DNA of 64,000 nucleotides from Streptococcus oralis (GTDB lineage Bacteria > Bacillota > Bacilli > Lactobacillales > Streptococcaceae), in NCBI RefSeq assembly GCF_019334565.1, contig NZ_CP079724.1, positions 1,385,001 through 1,449,000 of the forward strand, in the 5' to 3' direction. Position numbers and translations under genes: made by a program. Below are positions 9,008 to 17,302 of the stretch, piece after piece; positions within the stretch are counted from its first letter, which is position 1, and each line of letters begins with the position of its first letter. A model generated the notes under the pieces. That model worked only from the letters and a program-made list of their open reading frames with translations. It was not told the DNA's origin and made no database searches.

Positions 9008-9520
9008 TTAATAATGCATAAGTACCTTGTAATCGTAATCTCCGATTTTTTCACGGCCTTTAAGCTCATCCAACTCAATCAAGAAGGCACAACCGGCTAC
9101 AACTCCACCAAGTCTTTCAATCATCTCAATGGTTGCTTTGACAGTTCCACCTGTTGCCAAAAGATCATCTACGATGAGAACACGTTGACCTGGCTTAATC
9201 GCATCAGCATGCATGGTCAAGGTATCAATACCGTACTCTTTCTCATAGTCAGCAGAAATGACTTCACGTGGCAATTTCCCTGGTTTACGAACAGGTGCAA
9301 AGCCAATTCCCAACTCAAAAGCAACTGGGCAGCCAACAATAAATCCACGAGCCTCTGGGCCCACGATCATGTCGATTTTCTTATCAGTTGCATACTGAAC
9401 AATTTCACGAACAGCGTAGCTATAAGCATTTCCATCTGCCATCAAAGGGCTGATATCACGGAAGGTAATACCTTCCTTAGGATAATTTTCAATCGTTGCG
9501 ATATAATCTTTTAAATTCAT
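9008..9520 (-). CDS. apt: Adenine phosphoribosyltransferase
   Basis: Purine salvage enzyme making AMP from adenine and PRPP in the cytosol. The 170-residue protein has the PRPP-binding motif [13 protein letters not shown] (about 121-133) and the adenine pocket PEARGFIVG (about 55-63), and a full family length. Ribosome site AAAGAAAGAAAAAG precedes the ATG at 9520. Monocistronic, bounded by terminators. Confidence 0.96.
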   Translation of the reverse strand: MNLKDYIATIENYPKEGITFRDISPLMADGNAYSYAVREIVQYATDKKIDMIVGPEARGFIVGCPVAFELGIGFAPVRKPGKLPREVISADYEKEYGIDTLTMHADAIKPGQRVLIVDDLLATGGTVKATIEMIERLGGVVAGCAFLIELDELKGREKIGDYDYKVLMHY

Positions 9521-9643
9521 CTTTTTCTTTCTTTCAAAGTTTTTTACTCTCTATTATAGCATATTTTCTGTGAAAGAAGAAGAGGAAAAGCACTATTGCT
9601 ATAAACCTGATCAATGAGCTGATTTTTCTAAAAGCTCATACTC

Positions 9644-9671
9644 ATAAAAAAACGAGCACTTTCGCACTCGT
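9644..9671 (-). terminator. rplA terminator
   Basis: Minus-strand stem ACGAGTGC / GTGCTCGT with GAAA loop, followed by seven Ts, just after the rplA stop. Confidence 0.85.
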
Positions 9672-9693
9672 CCTTTCTTTTATAAACTACTGA

Positions 9694-10383
9694 TTAAAGT
9701 GAGTTTACGTCAACCTTGATACCAACACCTTGAGTAGTTGTGATAGTCAAGTTTGTTACATAAGTTCCTTTAGCTGTAGCTGGTTTTGCTTTTTGGATTG
9801 TTTCGTTGAAAGCTTTGAAGTTTTCAACCAATTTTTCAGCTTCAAATGATACTTTACCGATGATTGCTTGAACGTTACCTGCACGGTCTGCACGGTAAGT
9901 AATTTTACCACCTTTAGACTCTTCAACTGCTTTAGCAACATCCATTGTTACAGTACCAGTTTTAGGGTTTGGCATCAAGTTACGTGGTCCAAGGACACGT
10001 CCAAGACGTCCAACAAGAGCCATCATGTCAGGTGTAGCGATAACTACGTCGAAGTCCAACCAACCGTCGTTGATTTTTGCAACAAGGTCATCTTCACCAA
10101 CAAAGTCTGCACCAGCAGCTTTTGCTTCTTCAGCTTTTGCACCACGTGCGAAAACAAGAACGCGTGAAGTTTTACCTGTACCGTTTGGCAATACCATTGC
10201 GCCACGGATTTGTTGGTCAGCTTTTTTAACGTCGATGTTCAAGTTGTAAGCAACTTCTACAGTTGCGTCAAATTTTGCAAAGTTAGTTTCTTTTGCAAGT
10301 GCTACAGCTTCTTCTACACTGTATGCTTTTGTGCTGTCGATTTTCTCAAGAGCAGCACGAAGTTGTTTGCTTTTTTTAGCCAT
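9694..10383 (-). CDS. rplA: 50S ribosomal protein L1
   Basis: Binds 23S rRNA at the L1 stalk near the E site and moves deacylated tRNA; also represses its own mRNA. The 229-residue protein shows the family signature [21 protein letters not shown] (about 126-146, core [15 protein letters not shown]) and the C-terminal [11 protein letters not shown]. Second gene of the rplK-rplA operon, with a 97-base spacer that carries a probable L1-binding hairpin. Ribosome site AAGGAGAA. Confidence 0.98.
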
Positions 10384-10401
10384 TTTCTATTCTCCTTGTA
10401 A

Positions 10402-10428
10402 GTGGTTCAATCGATTTTCATCTCCCAC
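10402..10428 (-). promoter_or_regulatory. Candidate L1 autoregulatory mRNA site
   Basis: In the rplK-rplA spacer the minus-strand RNA contains GUGGGAGAUGAAAAUC followed by GAUUGAACCAC. GUGG pairs with CCAC, enclosing unpaired GGGAG- and GAUGAA-like segments as in L1 binding sites on 23S rRNA and L1 mRNAs. It lies 8 bases before the rplA ribosome site, so L1 binding would block rplA translation. Assigned by pattern, not by covariance. Confidence 0.5.
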
Positions 10429-10480
10429 GTCACTTCTCGAAATGATGAAGTCTTGCGGGTTATATTGGGGGTGTTATTGA

Positions 10481-10906
10481 TTAGTCAACAACAGTGAATC
10501 CCATAGAACGAGCAGTACCTTCGATCATACGCATTGCAGACTCAATGTTTGCTGCGTTCAAATCTGGCATCTTAGTTTCTGCAATTTCTTGTACTTGTGC
10601 ACGAGTAACTGTAGCAACTTTAGTTTTGTTAGGTGTACCTGATCCTTTTTCAACACCTGCAGCTTTTTTCAAAAGAACAGCAGCTGGTGGTGTTTTTGTA
10701 ACGAAAGTAAATGATTTGTCTTCGTATACTGAGATAACAACTGGAATGATCATACCAGCTTGGTCAGCTGTACGAGCGTTGAACTCTTTTGTGAATCCCA
10801 TGATGTTGATACCAGCTTGACCAAGAGCAGGTCCAACTGGTGGAGCTGGTGTAGCTTTACCAGCAGGGATTTGCAATTTTACAAGTTTTTCGACTTTTTT
10901 AGCCAT
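10481..10906 (-). CDS. rplK: 50S ribosomal protein L11
   Basis: Forms the GTPase-associated centre with 23S rRNA and is needed for RelA activation by stalled ribosomes. The 141-residue protein has the N-terminal domain ([26 protein letters not shown], residues about 9-34) and the C-terminal RNA-binding domain with the family signature around [14 protein letters not shown]. First gene of rplK-rplA, with AGGAGG ribosome site. Confidence 0.98.
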   Translation of the reverse strand: MAKKVEKLVKLQIPAGKATPAPPVGPALGQAGINIMGFTKEFNARTADQAGMIIPVVISVYEDKSFTFVTKTPPAAVLLKKAAGVEKGSGTPNKTKVATVTRAQVQEIAETKMPDLNAANIESAMRMIEGTARSMGFTVVD

Positions 10907-10984
10907 TTTTAAATCCTCCTTTGTGGTTTTGGCGGTAATTAAAGATTTTTACCTCCCACAAGTATGCTTTACACATACCTTTCC

Positions 10985-11012
10985 ATTATACACTATTTAT
11001 CTAAAAATGCAA
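10985..11012 (-). promoter_or_regulatory. rplK-rplA promoter
   Basis: Minus-strand TTGCAT (11007-11012), 16-base spacer, TATAAT (10985-10990). The leader to rplK is about 70 bases and contains a hairpin around AGGTATGTGTAAAGCATACTT. Confidence 0.75.
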
Positions 11013-11028
11013 GAGAAAAATTACTTTT

Positions 11029-11745
11029 TTAATCGACGTAATCTCCGCCTTCAAAGCCGTAGTACTCTTCCAAACTGAGACCACTTGCAGCAATTTCTTT
11101 GGCTTCTTTTCCGACGTAGCGAAGATGCCATTCTTCCGCCATGTAGCCAGTCTCTTTTTCCTTGCCTTTGAGATAGCGAACAACAAAGCCATAGTCAGCC
11201 GCATGATCCAAGAGCCACTGAGCCGCCTTCCCCTCTGTCACCAATTCTCCATTAGTCCCAATCAAATCAAAAGCAAGACCTGTTTGGTGTTCACTATAAC
11301 CTGGGCGAGCCGAGTAGCGATCTGCTGCTTCCTTACCGTCTTGATTCACATAGTCTTGATAAAGTTTGGTTTGGGTTTCATAACTTCTAAAACCACTGTA
11401 GTGATCGCTGATTGGGTAGCCAGCTGCTTGCATTGCTGCAATGAGCTTCAGCAATTCTGCTTTCGCTGTTGGATTTTCTCCTGGATTATAGTCTTTTGAC
11501 AAAGGATAGTGCTTATTAGCTATGACGATTTCATCGTACTTCCCTTGAATACTATAGTAGTCTCCCTTATTGACAACTTCTGCCTTCTTCTGACTAGAGG
11601 CTTGAGATTTGCTCCCCACAGTTCCTTCAGGTTGACTAGTTTGTTCCGTTTTTTGAGTGTTTTCTTCATTTTTAGGTTTTTCTTGCGAACATGCTGCTAG
11701 TGTTACTGCCAGCAAACCAGATAAAACGATGTATCTTTTTTTCAT
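11029..11745 (-). CDS. ldcB: L,D-/D,D-carboxypeptidase lipoprotein LdcB/DacB (M15B)
   Basis: Surface zinc peptidase that trims stem peptides of peptidoglycan; the pneumococcal homologue removes D-Ala from tetrapeptides. The 238-residue protein has a lipoprotein signal (LAVTLAACSQ, Cys about 19), a Ser/Gln/Glu-rich linker to about 60, and an M15B catalytic domain with SGFRSYETQ, the zinc motif SEHQTGLAFD (His and Asp) and EEWHLRYVG (Glu and His). It lies 14 bases after the HIT gene, third in M42-HIT-ldcB. No clear terminator follows before the rplK promoter. Confidence 0.92.
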   Translation of the reverse strand: MKKRYIVLSGLLAVTLAACSQEKPKNEENTQKTEQTSQPEGTVGSKSQASSQKKAEVVNKGDYYSIQGKYDEIVIANKHYPLSKDYNPGENPTAKAELLKLIAAMQAAGYPISDHYSGFRSYETQTKLYQDYVNQDGKEAADRYSARPGYSEHQTGLAFDLIGTNGELVTEGKAAQWLLDHAADYGFVVRYLKGKEKETGYMAEEWHLRYVGKEAKEIAASGLSLEEYYGFEGGDYVD

Positions 11746-11759
11746 TTTTTCTTCCTCTC

Positions 11760-12221
11760 TTATACCAAGTGCTTCTCTAATTCATCGGATAATGCTTTAA
11801 TCATTTGTTCCAACTCATGGGATTTCACTTGGCAATCTTCTGCCGCCATTTCTTCCCAGGGCACCCACCAGACTGGACCACGGCCATTCAATCCATGCCC
11901 CCTCATATCACCTGATCGTCTTGGAAAGAGGTGCCAGTGAGCGTGGGCATCTCCATTTCCTAGGAGTTCAATATTCATTTTTTCAGCTTTAAACGTTTTG
12001 GCAACAGCTTCTTGGACCAAACTCATTTCCTCTAGAAAACGCAATTTTTCAGAAGTCTCCATATGGTGGAGTTCTGTGACATGCTCTTTTGCCAGAAATA
12101 AGGTATAGCCCTTAAAGTATTGGTGGTCTCCAATGACAACATAGCCTGTTTCTAGTTCTTTTACAAAGTAGGGATTTTCCCCTGCCTTGATCCATTCAAT
12201 TCTTTGACAAATCAAGCACAT
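11760..12221 (-). CDS. HIT-family nucleotide hydrolase/transferase
   Basis: Cytosolic protein of 153 residues with the histidine triad in GDAHAHWHLFPRRSGD (about 97-112) and an N-terminal CLICQRI segment. HIT proteins hydrolyse nucleotide phosphoramidates or dinucleotides through the middle His; the natural substrate here is unknown. The gene starts 1 base after the M42 peptidase stop, so translation is probably coupled, and is followed 14 bases later by ldcB. Confidence 0.88.
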   Translation of the reverse strand: MCLICQRIEWIKAGENPYFVKELETGYVVIGDHQYFKGYTLFLAKEHVTELHHMETSEKLRFLEEMSLVQEAVAKTFKAEKMNIELLGNGDAHAHWHLFPRRSGDMRGHGLNGRGPVWWVPWEEMAAEDCQVKSHELEQMIKALSDELEKHLV

Positions 12222-12222
12222 A

Positions 12223-13260
12223 TTAGTCTACCAAGGTGCTCTTGAGATAAGCATCGACCATACGCTCAGTCGCCACTACTGAATCAATGTGTGTTCGTTC
12301 GTAAGAGTGACTGGACTCAATACCAGCTCCAAGGAGGGCATGCTTAACCTCTGCTCCTGCTGACATAGCTGCCGAAGCGTCCGAACCATAAAACGGATAG
12401 ATATCCAACTTAAATGGAATATCTTGCTCCTTTGCCAAAGCCACTAAATGTTGACGGAAGTCGTAGTGATAGGGACCTGAAGCGTCCTTGACACAGATAG
12501 ACACTGTATACTCATCCGTCTGCTGGTCATCTCCCATTGCCCCCATATCCACAGCTAGATATTCCACCACTTGAGTTGGAATATTGGAATTAGCACCGTG
12601 GCCCACCTCTTCGAAGACTGAAAAAGCAAAATGAGTTGTTACTGGCAATTCAATCTCCTCTTTCTTGTAAATACGAAGAAGATTGAGCAAAATCGCTGCG
12701 CTGACTTTGTCGTCCAAGTGACGAGACTTGATAAAACCAGTCTCTGTCACGACAGTTCGCGGATCAAAACTGATAAAATCACCGACCTCGATGCCCAAGG
12801 CGCGGGTTTCTTTTTCATTGGTTACTTTTGCATCCAAACGCACTTCCATATTGTCCTGCGTACGTTCTGCAGTTCCCGCATCTTTGTAGACATGGCAAGA
12901 AGTTTGATGGATGAGAATAGTCCCAGATACCTTTTGACCAGTGCTAGCTACATGAACCGTACAGTTCTCCCCTTCAATCATGTTCCAAGGGAAACCACCG
13001 ATACGATCTAATTTGAGACGACCATCCGGTTTGACTGCACGAACAATAGCACCCAGCGTATCCACATGGGCAGTCACATAGCGTTGTTGTTCATCATTTT
13101 GACCTTTAATGGTCACATTGACACCACCCTTGGCTGTGCGAACAGGCTGGTAACCAAGCTCTTTTAAAGTATGGACTAGGTAGTCTGAAATCTCACGAGT
13201 AAAGCCTGTTGGAGAAGCAATAGCGGTTAATTCTTTGATATAGTTTACAGTTTGATTCAT
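12223..13260 (-). CDS. M42-family aminopeptidase
   Basis: Cytosolic dimetal aminopeptidase (PepA/FrvX/YsdC family), 345 residues, usually assembled as a dodecamer that digests peptides. Metal ligands and catalytic residues are visible: TAHVDTLG (His, Asp), HLDDKVSA (bridging Asp), FEEVGHGAN (catalytic Glu and ligand), VDMGA (Asp) and the late SSHSYERTH (His). The frame extends seven codons upstream, but the ATG at 13260 follows GGAAGAGGTGAAG and the -10 box (TATAAT, 13280-13285) overlaps the extension. First gene of the M42-HIT-ldcB operon. Confidence 0.9.
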   Translation of the reverse strand: MNQTVNYIKELTAIASPTGFTREISDYLVHTLKELGYQPVRTAKGGVNVTIKGQNDEQQRYVTAHVDTLGAIVRAVKPDGRLKLDRIGGFPWNMIEGENCTVHVASTGQKVSGTILIHQTSCHVYKDAGTAERTQDNMEVRLDAKVTNEKETRALGIEVGDFISFDPRTVVTETGFIKSRHLDDKVSAAILLNLLRIYKKEEIELPVTTHFAFSVFEEVGHGANSNIPTQVVEYLAVDMGAMGDDQQTDEYTVSICVKDASGPYHYDFRQHLVALAKEQDIPFKLDIYPFYGSDASAAMSAGAEVKHALLGAGIESSHSYERTHIDSVVATERMVDAYLKSTLVD

Positions 13261-13332
13261 TTCTTCACCTCTTCCTACCATTATATCACTTTTCTAGCTG
13301 AATCCCTTTGGAAAAGGGTCTTATCCTTCTAG

Positions 13333-13361
13333 TTGATTTCACTATGGATCCATGTTATAAT
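13333..13361 (+). promoter_or_regulatory. Promoter of the first DUF1307 lipoprotein gene
   Basis: TTGATT (13333-13338), 17-base spacer, TGtTATAAT (-10 at 13356-13361). The same hexamers and spacing are duplicated before the second lipoprotein gene. Confidence 0.8.
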
Positions 13362-13396
13362 ACAAATACTTTGATTATGAAAGGAAAGTAAAGGAT

Positions 13397-13948
13397 ATGA
13401 AATCTTACTTTAAAACCTCACTTGCCCTTGCGGCTGCTTTGCTCATTCTAATAGGATGCTCTAAACAGGCATCAGCACCTACTAATAACAGTGCCAAGGA
13501 AGACAAAACTGCTCAATCAAGCGAGACCAAACAAAGCACTGAGCAATCTTCTGAGAAGAAAGAAACAGCCAAGAAACATACTTTTGTCAACAAAAGCAAT
13601 CCTGGAATCACTTCTACCTTGGTTTATACTGTAGAAGGCGACAATGTTACCAAGCAAACCGCTCAGAATGTTGCAGATCCTGAAATCCTTGGTGCAACTC
13701 CAGAAGAGGTCAAGAGTACACTCGAGGATACCTATAAAGGTTATTACGGGCTAAAAGGTGTTAAACAAACCATTGAAATCAAAGATGGAAAAGTTGTTCA
13801 AGATCTCGAAGTTGACTTCTCAGTTGCAAGCATTAGCGAACTTAGAAAAGCTCTTCCTGAAGAATTTTCTGGTATTGGAAATCGTGTAAGCTTTTCAAAC
13901 TCGAAGAAATCTCTCGAAAAGATGGGATTCACAGAAAAGACAAACTAA
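13397..13948 (+). CDS. DUF1307 (YehR-like) lipoprotein, copy 1
   Basis: Exported lipoprotein of 183 residues. It has a signal peptide with lipobox LIGCSK (Cys about 21), a Ser/Thr/Lys/Glu-rich linker (about 22-60) and a C-terminal DUF1307 domain from KKHTFVNKSNPGITSTLVYT to SGIGNRVSFSNSKKSLEKMGF. The function of the domain is unknown. The neighbour at 14265 is a clear paralog with the same architecture and the same promoter, so the pair arose by tandem duplication. A strong hairpin terminator follows. Confidence 0.88.
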   Translation: MKSYFKTSLALAAALLILIGCSKQASAPTNNSAKEDKTAQSSETKQSTEQSSEKKETAKKHTFVNKSNPGITSTLVYTVEGDNVTKQTAQNVADPEILGATPEEVKSTLEDTYKGYYGLKGVKQTIEIKDGKVVQDLEVDFSVASISELRKALPEEFSGIGNRVSFSNSKKSLEKMGFTEKTN

Positions 13949-13982
13949 TCCCCTAAAATTTCATATAGACTAGTGTAGGTCC

Positions 13983-14026
13983 ACCCCAAAAGTTAGACAC
14001 AACTCTGACTCTTGGGGTATTTTTTT
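13983..14026 (+). terminator. Hairpin terminator resembling an IS3-family end
   Basis: ACCCCAA / TTGGGGT outer stem and AGTTAGA / TCTGACT inner stem with a 6-base loop, followed by ATTTTTTTAT. The left arm (CCCCAAAAGTTAGACA) looks like the terminal repeat of IS3-family elements as I remember them; no transposase reading frame is present, so it would be a remnant reused as a terminator. Confidence 0.65.
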
Positions 14027-14204
14027 ATAGTCCTGACCGATGAGTCCAATAGCCCCCTCTCAGTCCCATAAAAAGAGCATTTAAATCCCTCCCCTTAAAA
14101 AACCATACGATAAAAGTTCTTTGAAATAGATAGAGATAAAACTTTAATTGTCAGACTAGTTTCTGTTCATTGGAATGTCAGTTCAGATAAAAGGGTAGGT
14201 CTAG
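14027..14204. other. Spacer between lipoprotein copies, no gene seen
   Basis: No open frame or RNA gene recognised. Together with the preceding hairpin it separates the two duplicated gene units and could hold decayed insertion sequence. Confidence 0.4.
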
Positions 14205-14233
14205 TTGATTTTGTAGTAGAATCATGTTATAAT
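14205..14233 (+). promoter_or_regulatory. Promoter of the second DUF1307 lipoprotein gene
   Basis: TTGATT (14205-14210), 17-base spacer, TGtTATAAT (-10 at 14228-14233), duplicated from copy 1 through the ribosome site (TACTTTGATTATGAAAGGAA). Confidence 0.8.
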
Positions 14234-14264
14234 ACAAAATACTTTGATTATGAAAGGAAATTCT

Positions 14265-14816
14265 ATGAAAACTCTTGTTAAAACTTCACTAGCCCTAGTG
14301 GCTTCACTTGTCCTCCTGCTCGGATGCTCCAAACAAGCATCAACACCTACTAACAGCAGTAGCAAAGAAGACAACACAACTCAGTCAAGCGAGACCAAGC
14401 AAAGCAGTCAACAATCATCTGAAAAGAAAGATGAGACAGAAACCCACACATTTGTCCACAATAGCAAACCTGGAATTCATTCTACCTTGACTTATACTGT
14501 GAAGGGAGATGACGTTGTAAAACAAACTGTTCATAATGTACTTGACCCTGAAAAACTTAATAATACCGCGGAAGGTATTAAGGAAATTGTTGACGATACT
14601 TATAAAGGTTATGAAGGGGTCAAAGGAGTTACACAAAAAGTTGAAATTCAAGACGAAAAAGTTATCCAAAACATCGAGGTTGACATGACTGTCGCGAGTC
14701 TTGACGAATTGAAAAAAGCAATGCCGAACGAATATTCTGGTATTGGAAACCGTGTAAGCTTTGCTGCCTCGAAAAAAATGCTTAAAGAGGCTGGTTATAC
14801 TGAACAAACCAACTAA
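14265..14816 (+). CDS. DUF1307 (YehR-like) lipoprotein, copy 2
   Basis: Exported lipoprotein of 183 residues with lipobox LLGCSK, a Ser/Lys/Glu-rich linker and a DUF1307 domain (THTFVHNSKPGIHSTLTYT to SGIGNRVSFAASKKMLKEAGY). The frame opens at 14244, but MKTLVK at 14265 follows AAAGGAAA with good spacing and gives the same start as copy 1. Domain sequence has diverged more than the signal peptide and linker, which suggests different ligands rather than simple dosage. Followed by a bidirectional terminator. Confidence 0.88.
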   Translation: MKTLVKTSLALVASLVLLLGCSKQASTPTNSSSKEDNTTQSSETKQSSQQSSEKKDETETHTFVHNSKPGIHSTLTYTVKGDDVVKQTVHNVLDPEKLNNTAEGIKEIVDDTYKGYEGVKGVTQKVEIQDEKVIQNIEVDMTVASLDELKKAMPNEYSGIGNRVSFAASKKMLKEAGYTEQTN

Positions 14817-14834
14817 TGAGTCGTGCTTATACAA

Positions 14835-14867
14835 AAAATTCTTGGTCGTTGACCAAGAATTTTTTTA
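14835..14867. terminator. Bidirectional terminator, lipoprotein 2 / brnQ
   Basis: Stem AATTCTTGGTC / GACCAAGAATT with GTT loop, A-rich before and T-rich after, between convergent genes. Confidence 0.85.
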
Positions 14868-16190
14868 TTCCATCTCAAAAACATCACTCTCTTGTTTGTT
14901 TGGTAGAACCAATGAAAGCAAGATTCCAATGATAGCAGGTACCAACCATGGGAGGGATGCCTTAGCAAAAGGCAAAGCATTCACAAGATTTTCTAGAAAC
15001 TCAATCTTAAAGGAGCTTCCAAGAACACTTGCAACGGCGATTGCTGTGACAACTCCCATTGTTAGTTGCATACCCGGTTTTGATAGGGGTACAAACTTAT
15101 TCACAATCACAATCATCACAATGGCAATAGTGATTGGATACAAGATTACCAATACTGGAATTGAGTACTTGATGATAGCATCCAGACCGAGGTTTGCAAT
15201 GGCAAATCCAATCAAGGTAAAGGCAGTGGCATAGGCCTTGTAGCTGATTTGTGGGAAACGTCCGTTAAAGAACTCTGCTGTCGACACAATCAATCCAACT
15301 GTCGTTGTGAAGCAGGTTACAGTTACCATAACAGCAAGGAAGAGTTGAGCTGTTGAACCAAAGATTTCCTGAGTTGCTTGCGACAAGATATAAACACCTG
15401 GTGTTCCACCCTTCATCACTTCAGCTGGTACTGGGAAATGATTTCCAAGGAATCCTAAACCGATATAAAGAGCACTAAAGGCAAGAGCTACAACAATACC
15501 AACAACCCAAATAGTTGAAATGTATTCTTTCTTACTTGAGAATCCAAGTTGTTTCAAGGTTTGAACAGCGATGACACTGAAGGCCACTGAGGCAAGGGCA
15601 TCCAAGGTATTATAGCCTTCTAGGAAACCTGTACCAAAAGCAGAAGCTTGATAGGCTTCTGAAGCAGCTTGAGGACTTGTTCCACCATATTTAAAGGCAC
15701 CTAGGACAACCAAGATAACAATCAACAAAGCAAAGACTGGTGTCAAGATTCGTCCGATACGATCCAAAATCTTTGATGGATTGAGTGAAATCAGATAGGC
15801 TGCGGAAAAGTAAAGCACGGTAAAGATAATCAATCCTAAGCCTTTATTTGCTTCAGACAAGAGAGGGCTGATACCGACCTCGTAAGCTGTTGTTGCTGTA
15901 CGTGGAATAGCAAAGAAGGGGCCAATCGATAGATAGAGGACTGCAAGATAAAGAGTCGCAAACCAAGGTGAGATTTTCTTAGAAATCTCATAAATGTATC
16001 CTTTAGGATTGAGCGTTCCGATGATGAGCGTTAGGACAGCAATCCCGACACCCGAAAATACAAAACCTGCGATGGCAGGAAGAAACTGTTCTCCAGATAG
16101 GGCACCTAGAGAAGGCGGAAAAATCAAGTTTCCCGCACCAAAAAATATTCCAAACAGGAGCAAGCCTGTTAGGGCACCTTTTTTAGCCAT
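14865..16190 (-). CDS. brnQ: Branched-chain amino acid carrier BrnQ
   Basis: Cation-coupled uptake of Leu, Ile and Val across the membrane. The 441-residue LIVCS-family protein has about 12 hydrophobic segments, the N-terminal MAKKGALTGLLLFGIFFGAGNLIFPPSLG signature (core FGAGNLIFPP), and SKKISPWFATLYLA. The frame extends 27 codons upstream, but AAGGAG lies 7 bases before the ATG at 16190, so this start is chosen. A TGgTATACT -10 box (16225-16230) and a possible CodY box upstream fit control by branched-chain amino acid supply. Confidence 0.95.
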   Translation of the reverse strand: MAKKGALTGLLLFGIFFGAGNLIFPPSLGALSGEQFLPAIAGFVFSGVGIAVLTLIIGTLNPKGYIYEISKKISPWFATLYLAVLYLSIGPFFAIPRTATTAYEVGISPLLSEANKGLGLIIFTVLYFSAAYLISLNPSKILDRIGRILTPVFALLIVILVVLGAFKYGGTSPQAASEAYQASAFGTGFLEGYNTLDALASVAFSVIAVQTLKQLGFSSKKEYISTIWVVGIVVALAFSALYIGLGFLGNHFPVPAEVMKGGTPGVYILSQATQEIFGSTAQLFLAVMVTVTCFTTTVGLIVSTAEFFNGRFPQISYKAYATAFTLIGFAIANLGLDAIIKYSIPVLVILYPITIAIVMIVIVNKFVPLSKPGMQLTMGVVTAIAVASVLGSSFKIEFLENLVNALPFAKASLPWLVPAIIGILLSLVLPNKQESDVFEME

Positions 16191-16273
16191 AAAAATCTCC
16201 TTCATATTTCTAAAATACTGACCTAGTATACCATGATTAAGACTCTGAAAAAAGTATCCAAAATTAATCATTG

Positions 16274-16288
16274 AATGTTTTCAATATT
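16274..16288 (-). promoter_or_regulatory. Possible CodY box upstream of brnQ
   Basis: Minus-strand AATATTGAAAACATT matches 11 of 15 positions of the CodY consensus AATTTTCWGAAAATT. It lies about 45 bases upstream of the brnQ -10 box. AT-rich sequence makes chance matches common. Confidence 0.35.
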
Positions 16289-16310
16289 TTTAAAAATAAG
16301 AATTATCTAA

Positions 16311-16348
16311 AAACAAAATCCCTTACTCAGTTGGAACCGAGCAAGGGA
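16311..16348 (-). terminator. Terminator of the pepV-UDG-rhodanese operon
   Basis: Minus-strand stem TCCCTTGCTCGGTT / AACTGAGTAAGGGA followed by TTTTGTTTTT. Confidence 0.8.
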
Positions 16349-16374
16349 AGACTAGGATCTATCGCCATATAGGT

Positions 16375-16662
16375 TTAAAGATTTTCAAAGGCCGTCATTC
16401 CACCTTGAACATTGATAACGTCATAATCCTGTTCAGCTAGAAATTGACAAGCACGTGCTGACCTCATCCCAGATTTGCAAATGACATAATACAAGAGGTC
16501 CTTGTCCAATTGATCATAAGTATCAGCCAATTGACTAAGTGGTAGGTTCTGAGCAACTTCTAAATGAAGCGTCTCAAACTCATCCACTTCTCTCACGTCT
16601 AAAACGGAAAGGGACCCTTTCTGGTAAAGCTTGTAAAATTCATCGAAGGAAATTTCTTTCAT
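16375..16662 (-). CDS. Single-domain rhodanese-like protein
   Basis: Cytosolic sulfurtransferase-like protein of 95 residues, one rhodanese domain. The active loop is CKSGMRSARAC (about 61-71), with persulfide Cys61 and a six-residue loop of the thiosulfate or polysulfide type, and the family start DVREVDEFE. Its sulfur acceptor is unknown. It overlaps the upstream glycosylase gene by 4 bases (ATGA), so it is translationally coupled. Last gene of the operon. Confidence 0.9.
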   Translation of the reverse strand: MKEISFDEFYKLYQKGSLSVLDVREVDEFETLHLEVAQNLPLSQLADTYDQLDKDLLYYVICKSGMRSARACQFLAEQDYDVINVQGGMTAFENL

Positions 16663-17249
16663 TCTTTTTCTCCTAAAATCGTTTTAATTCTTTTTTTCAA
16701 ATCGGGCACCACTTCTGACTCAAACCAAGGATTCTTAGCCATCCAGATTTGATTTCGTGGTGAGGGGTGAACTAGTGGAAAATAGGTTGGTAAGTAGTTC
16801 TGGTAATGTTTTACCCTTTCTGTCACCTTGCCACTAACTTTCTCATGTAAATAATAGGCTTGGGCATACTGCCCAATCAAGAGAGTTAATTGGATATCGG
16901 GCAACTCTTGCAAGAGTTGCGGATGCCATTTTTCGGCAAAGCCTTTACGAGGTGGAAGATCACCTGACTTGCCATGCCCCGGAAAGTAGAAATCCATGGG
17001 CAATACTGCAAAATAACCCGAATTGTAAAAGGTATCTTCATCCACACCTAGCCAGTCCCGCAAGCGGTCACCACTCTTATCCTTCCAATAAATACCTGCT
17101 TCTTGTGTTTTAAGTCCAGGAGCCTGACCGACAATATTGATGCGAGCTGTCTTTGGCGCTGCAAAGAGTGGCTCTATTCCGCGTTCGGTATAGCTGGTAT
17201 TCTGTGGATCCGCCATAATGGCTTGCTTGATTCTTTCGATTTGAGACAT
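16659..17249 (-). CDS. Uracil-DNA glycosylase-superfamily protein
   Basis: Cytosolic protein of 196 residues of the UDG-like superfamily. Motif 1 is VGQAPGLKTQEAGIYWKDKSGDRLRDWL (about 40-67) and motif 2 is VHPSPRNQIW (about 166-175). The first motif is GQAPG where family-1 UDG has GQDPYH, so it belongs to the MUG/family-4-5-like or uncharacterised branch; base specificity is not readable. The frame extends 12 codons upstream, but the ATG at 17249 follows GGAGGG. Overlaps the rhodanese gene. Confidence 0.85.
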   Translation of the reverse strand: MSQIERIKQAIMADPQNTSYTERGIEPLFAAPKTARINIVGQAPGLKTQEAGIYWKDKSGDRLRDWLGVDEDTFYNSGYFAVLPMDFYFPGHGKSGDLPPRKGFAEKWHPQLLQELPDIQLTLLIGQYAQAYYLHEKVSGKVTERVKHYQNYLPTYFPLVHPSPRNQIWMAKNPWFESEVVPDLKKRIKTILGEKE

Positions 17250-17302
17250 CTGTTTTCCCTCCAAAAAGAAGTCCAAGCATAACATCTCAGACTTCTATCG
17301 TT

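Noticed and set aside
9014..9514. 166-codon plus-strand frame opposite apt
   Set aside because: Shadow of apt in the opposite strand; apt is unmistakable.
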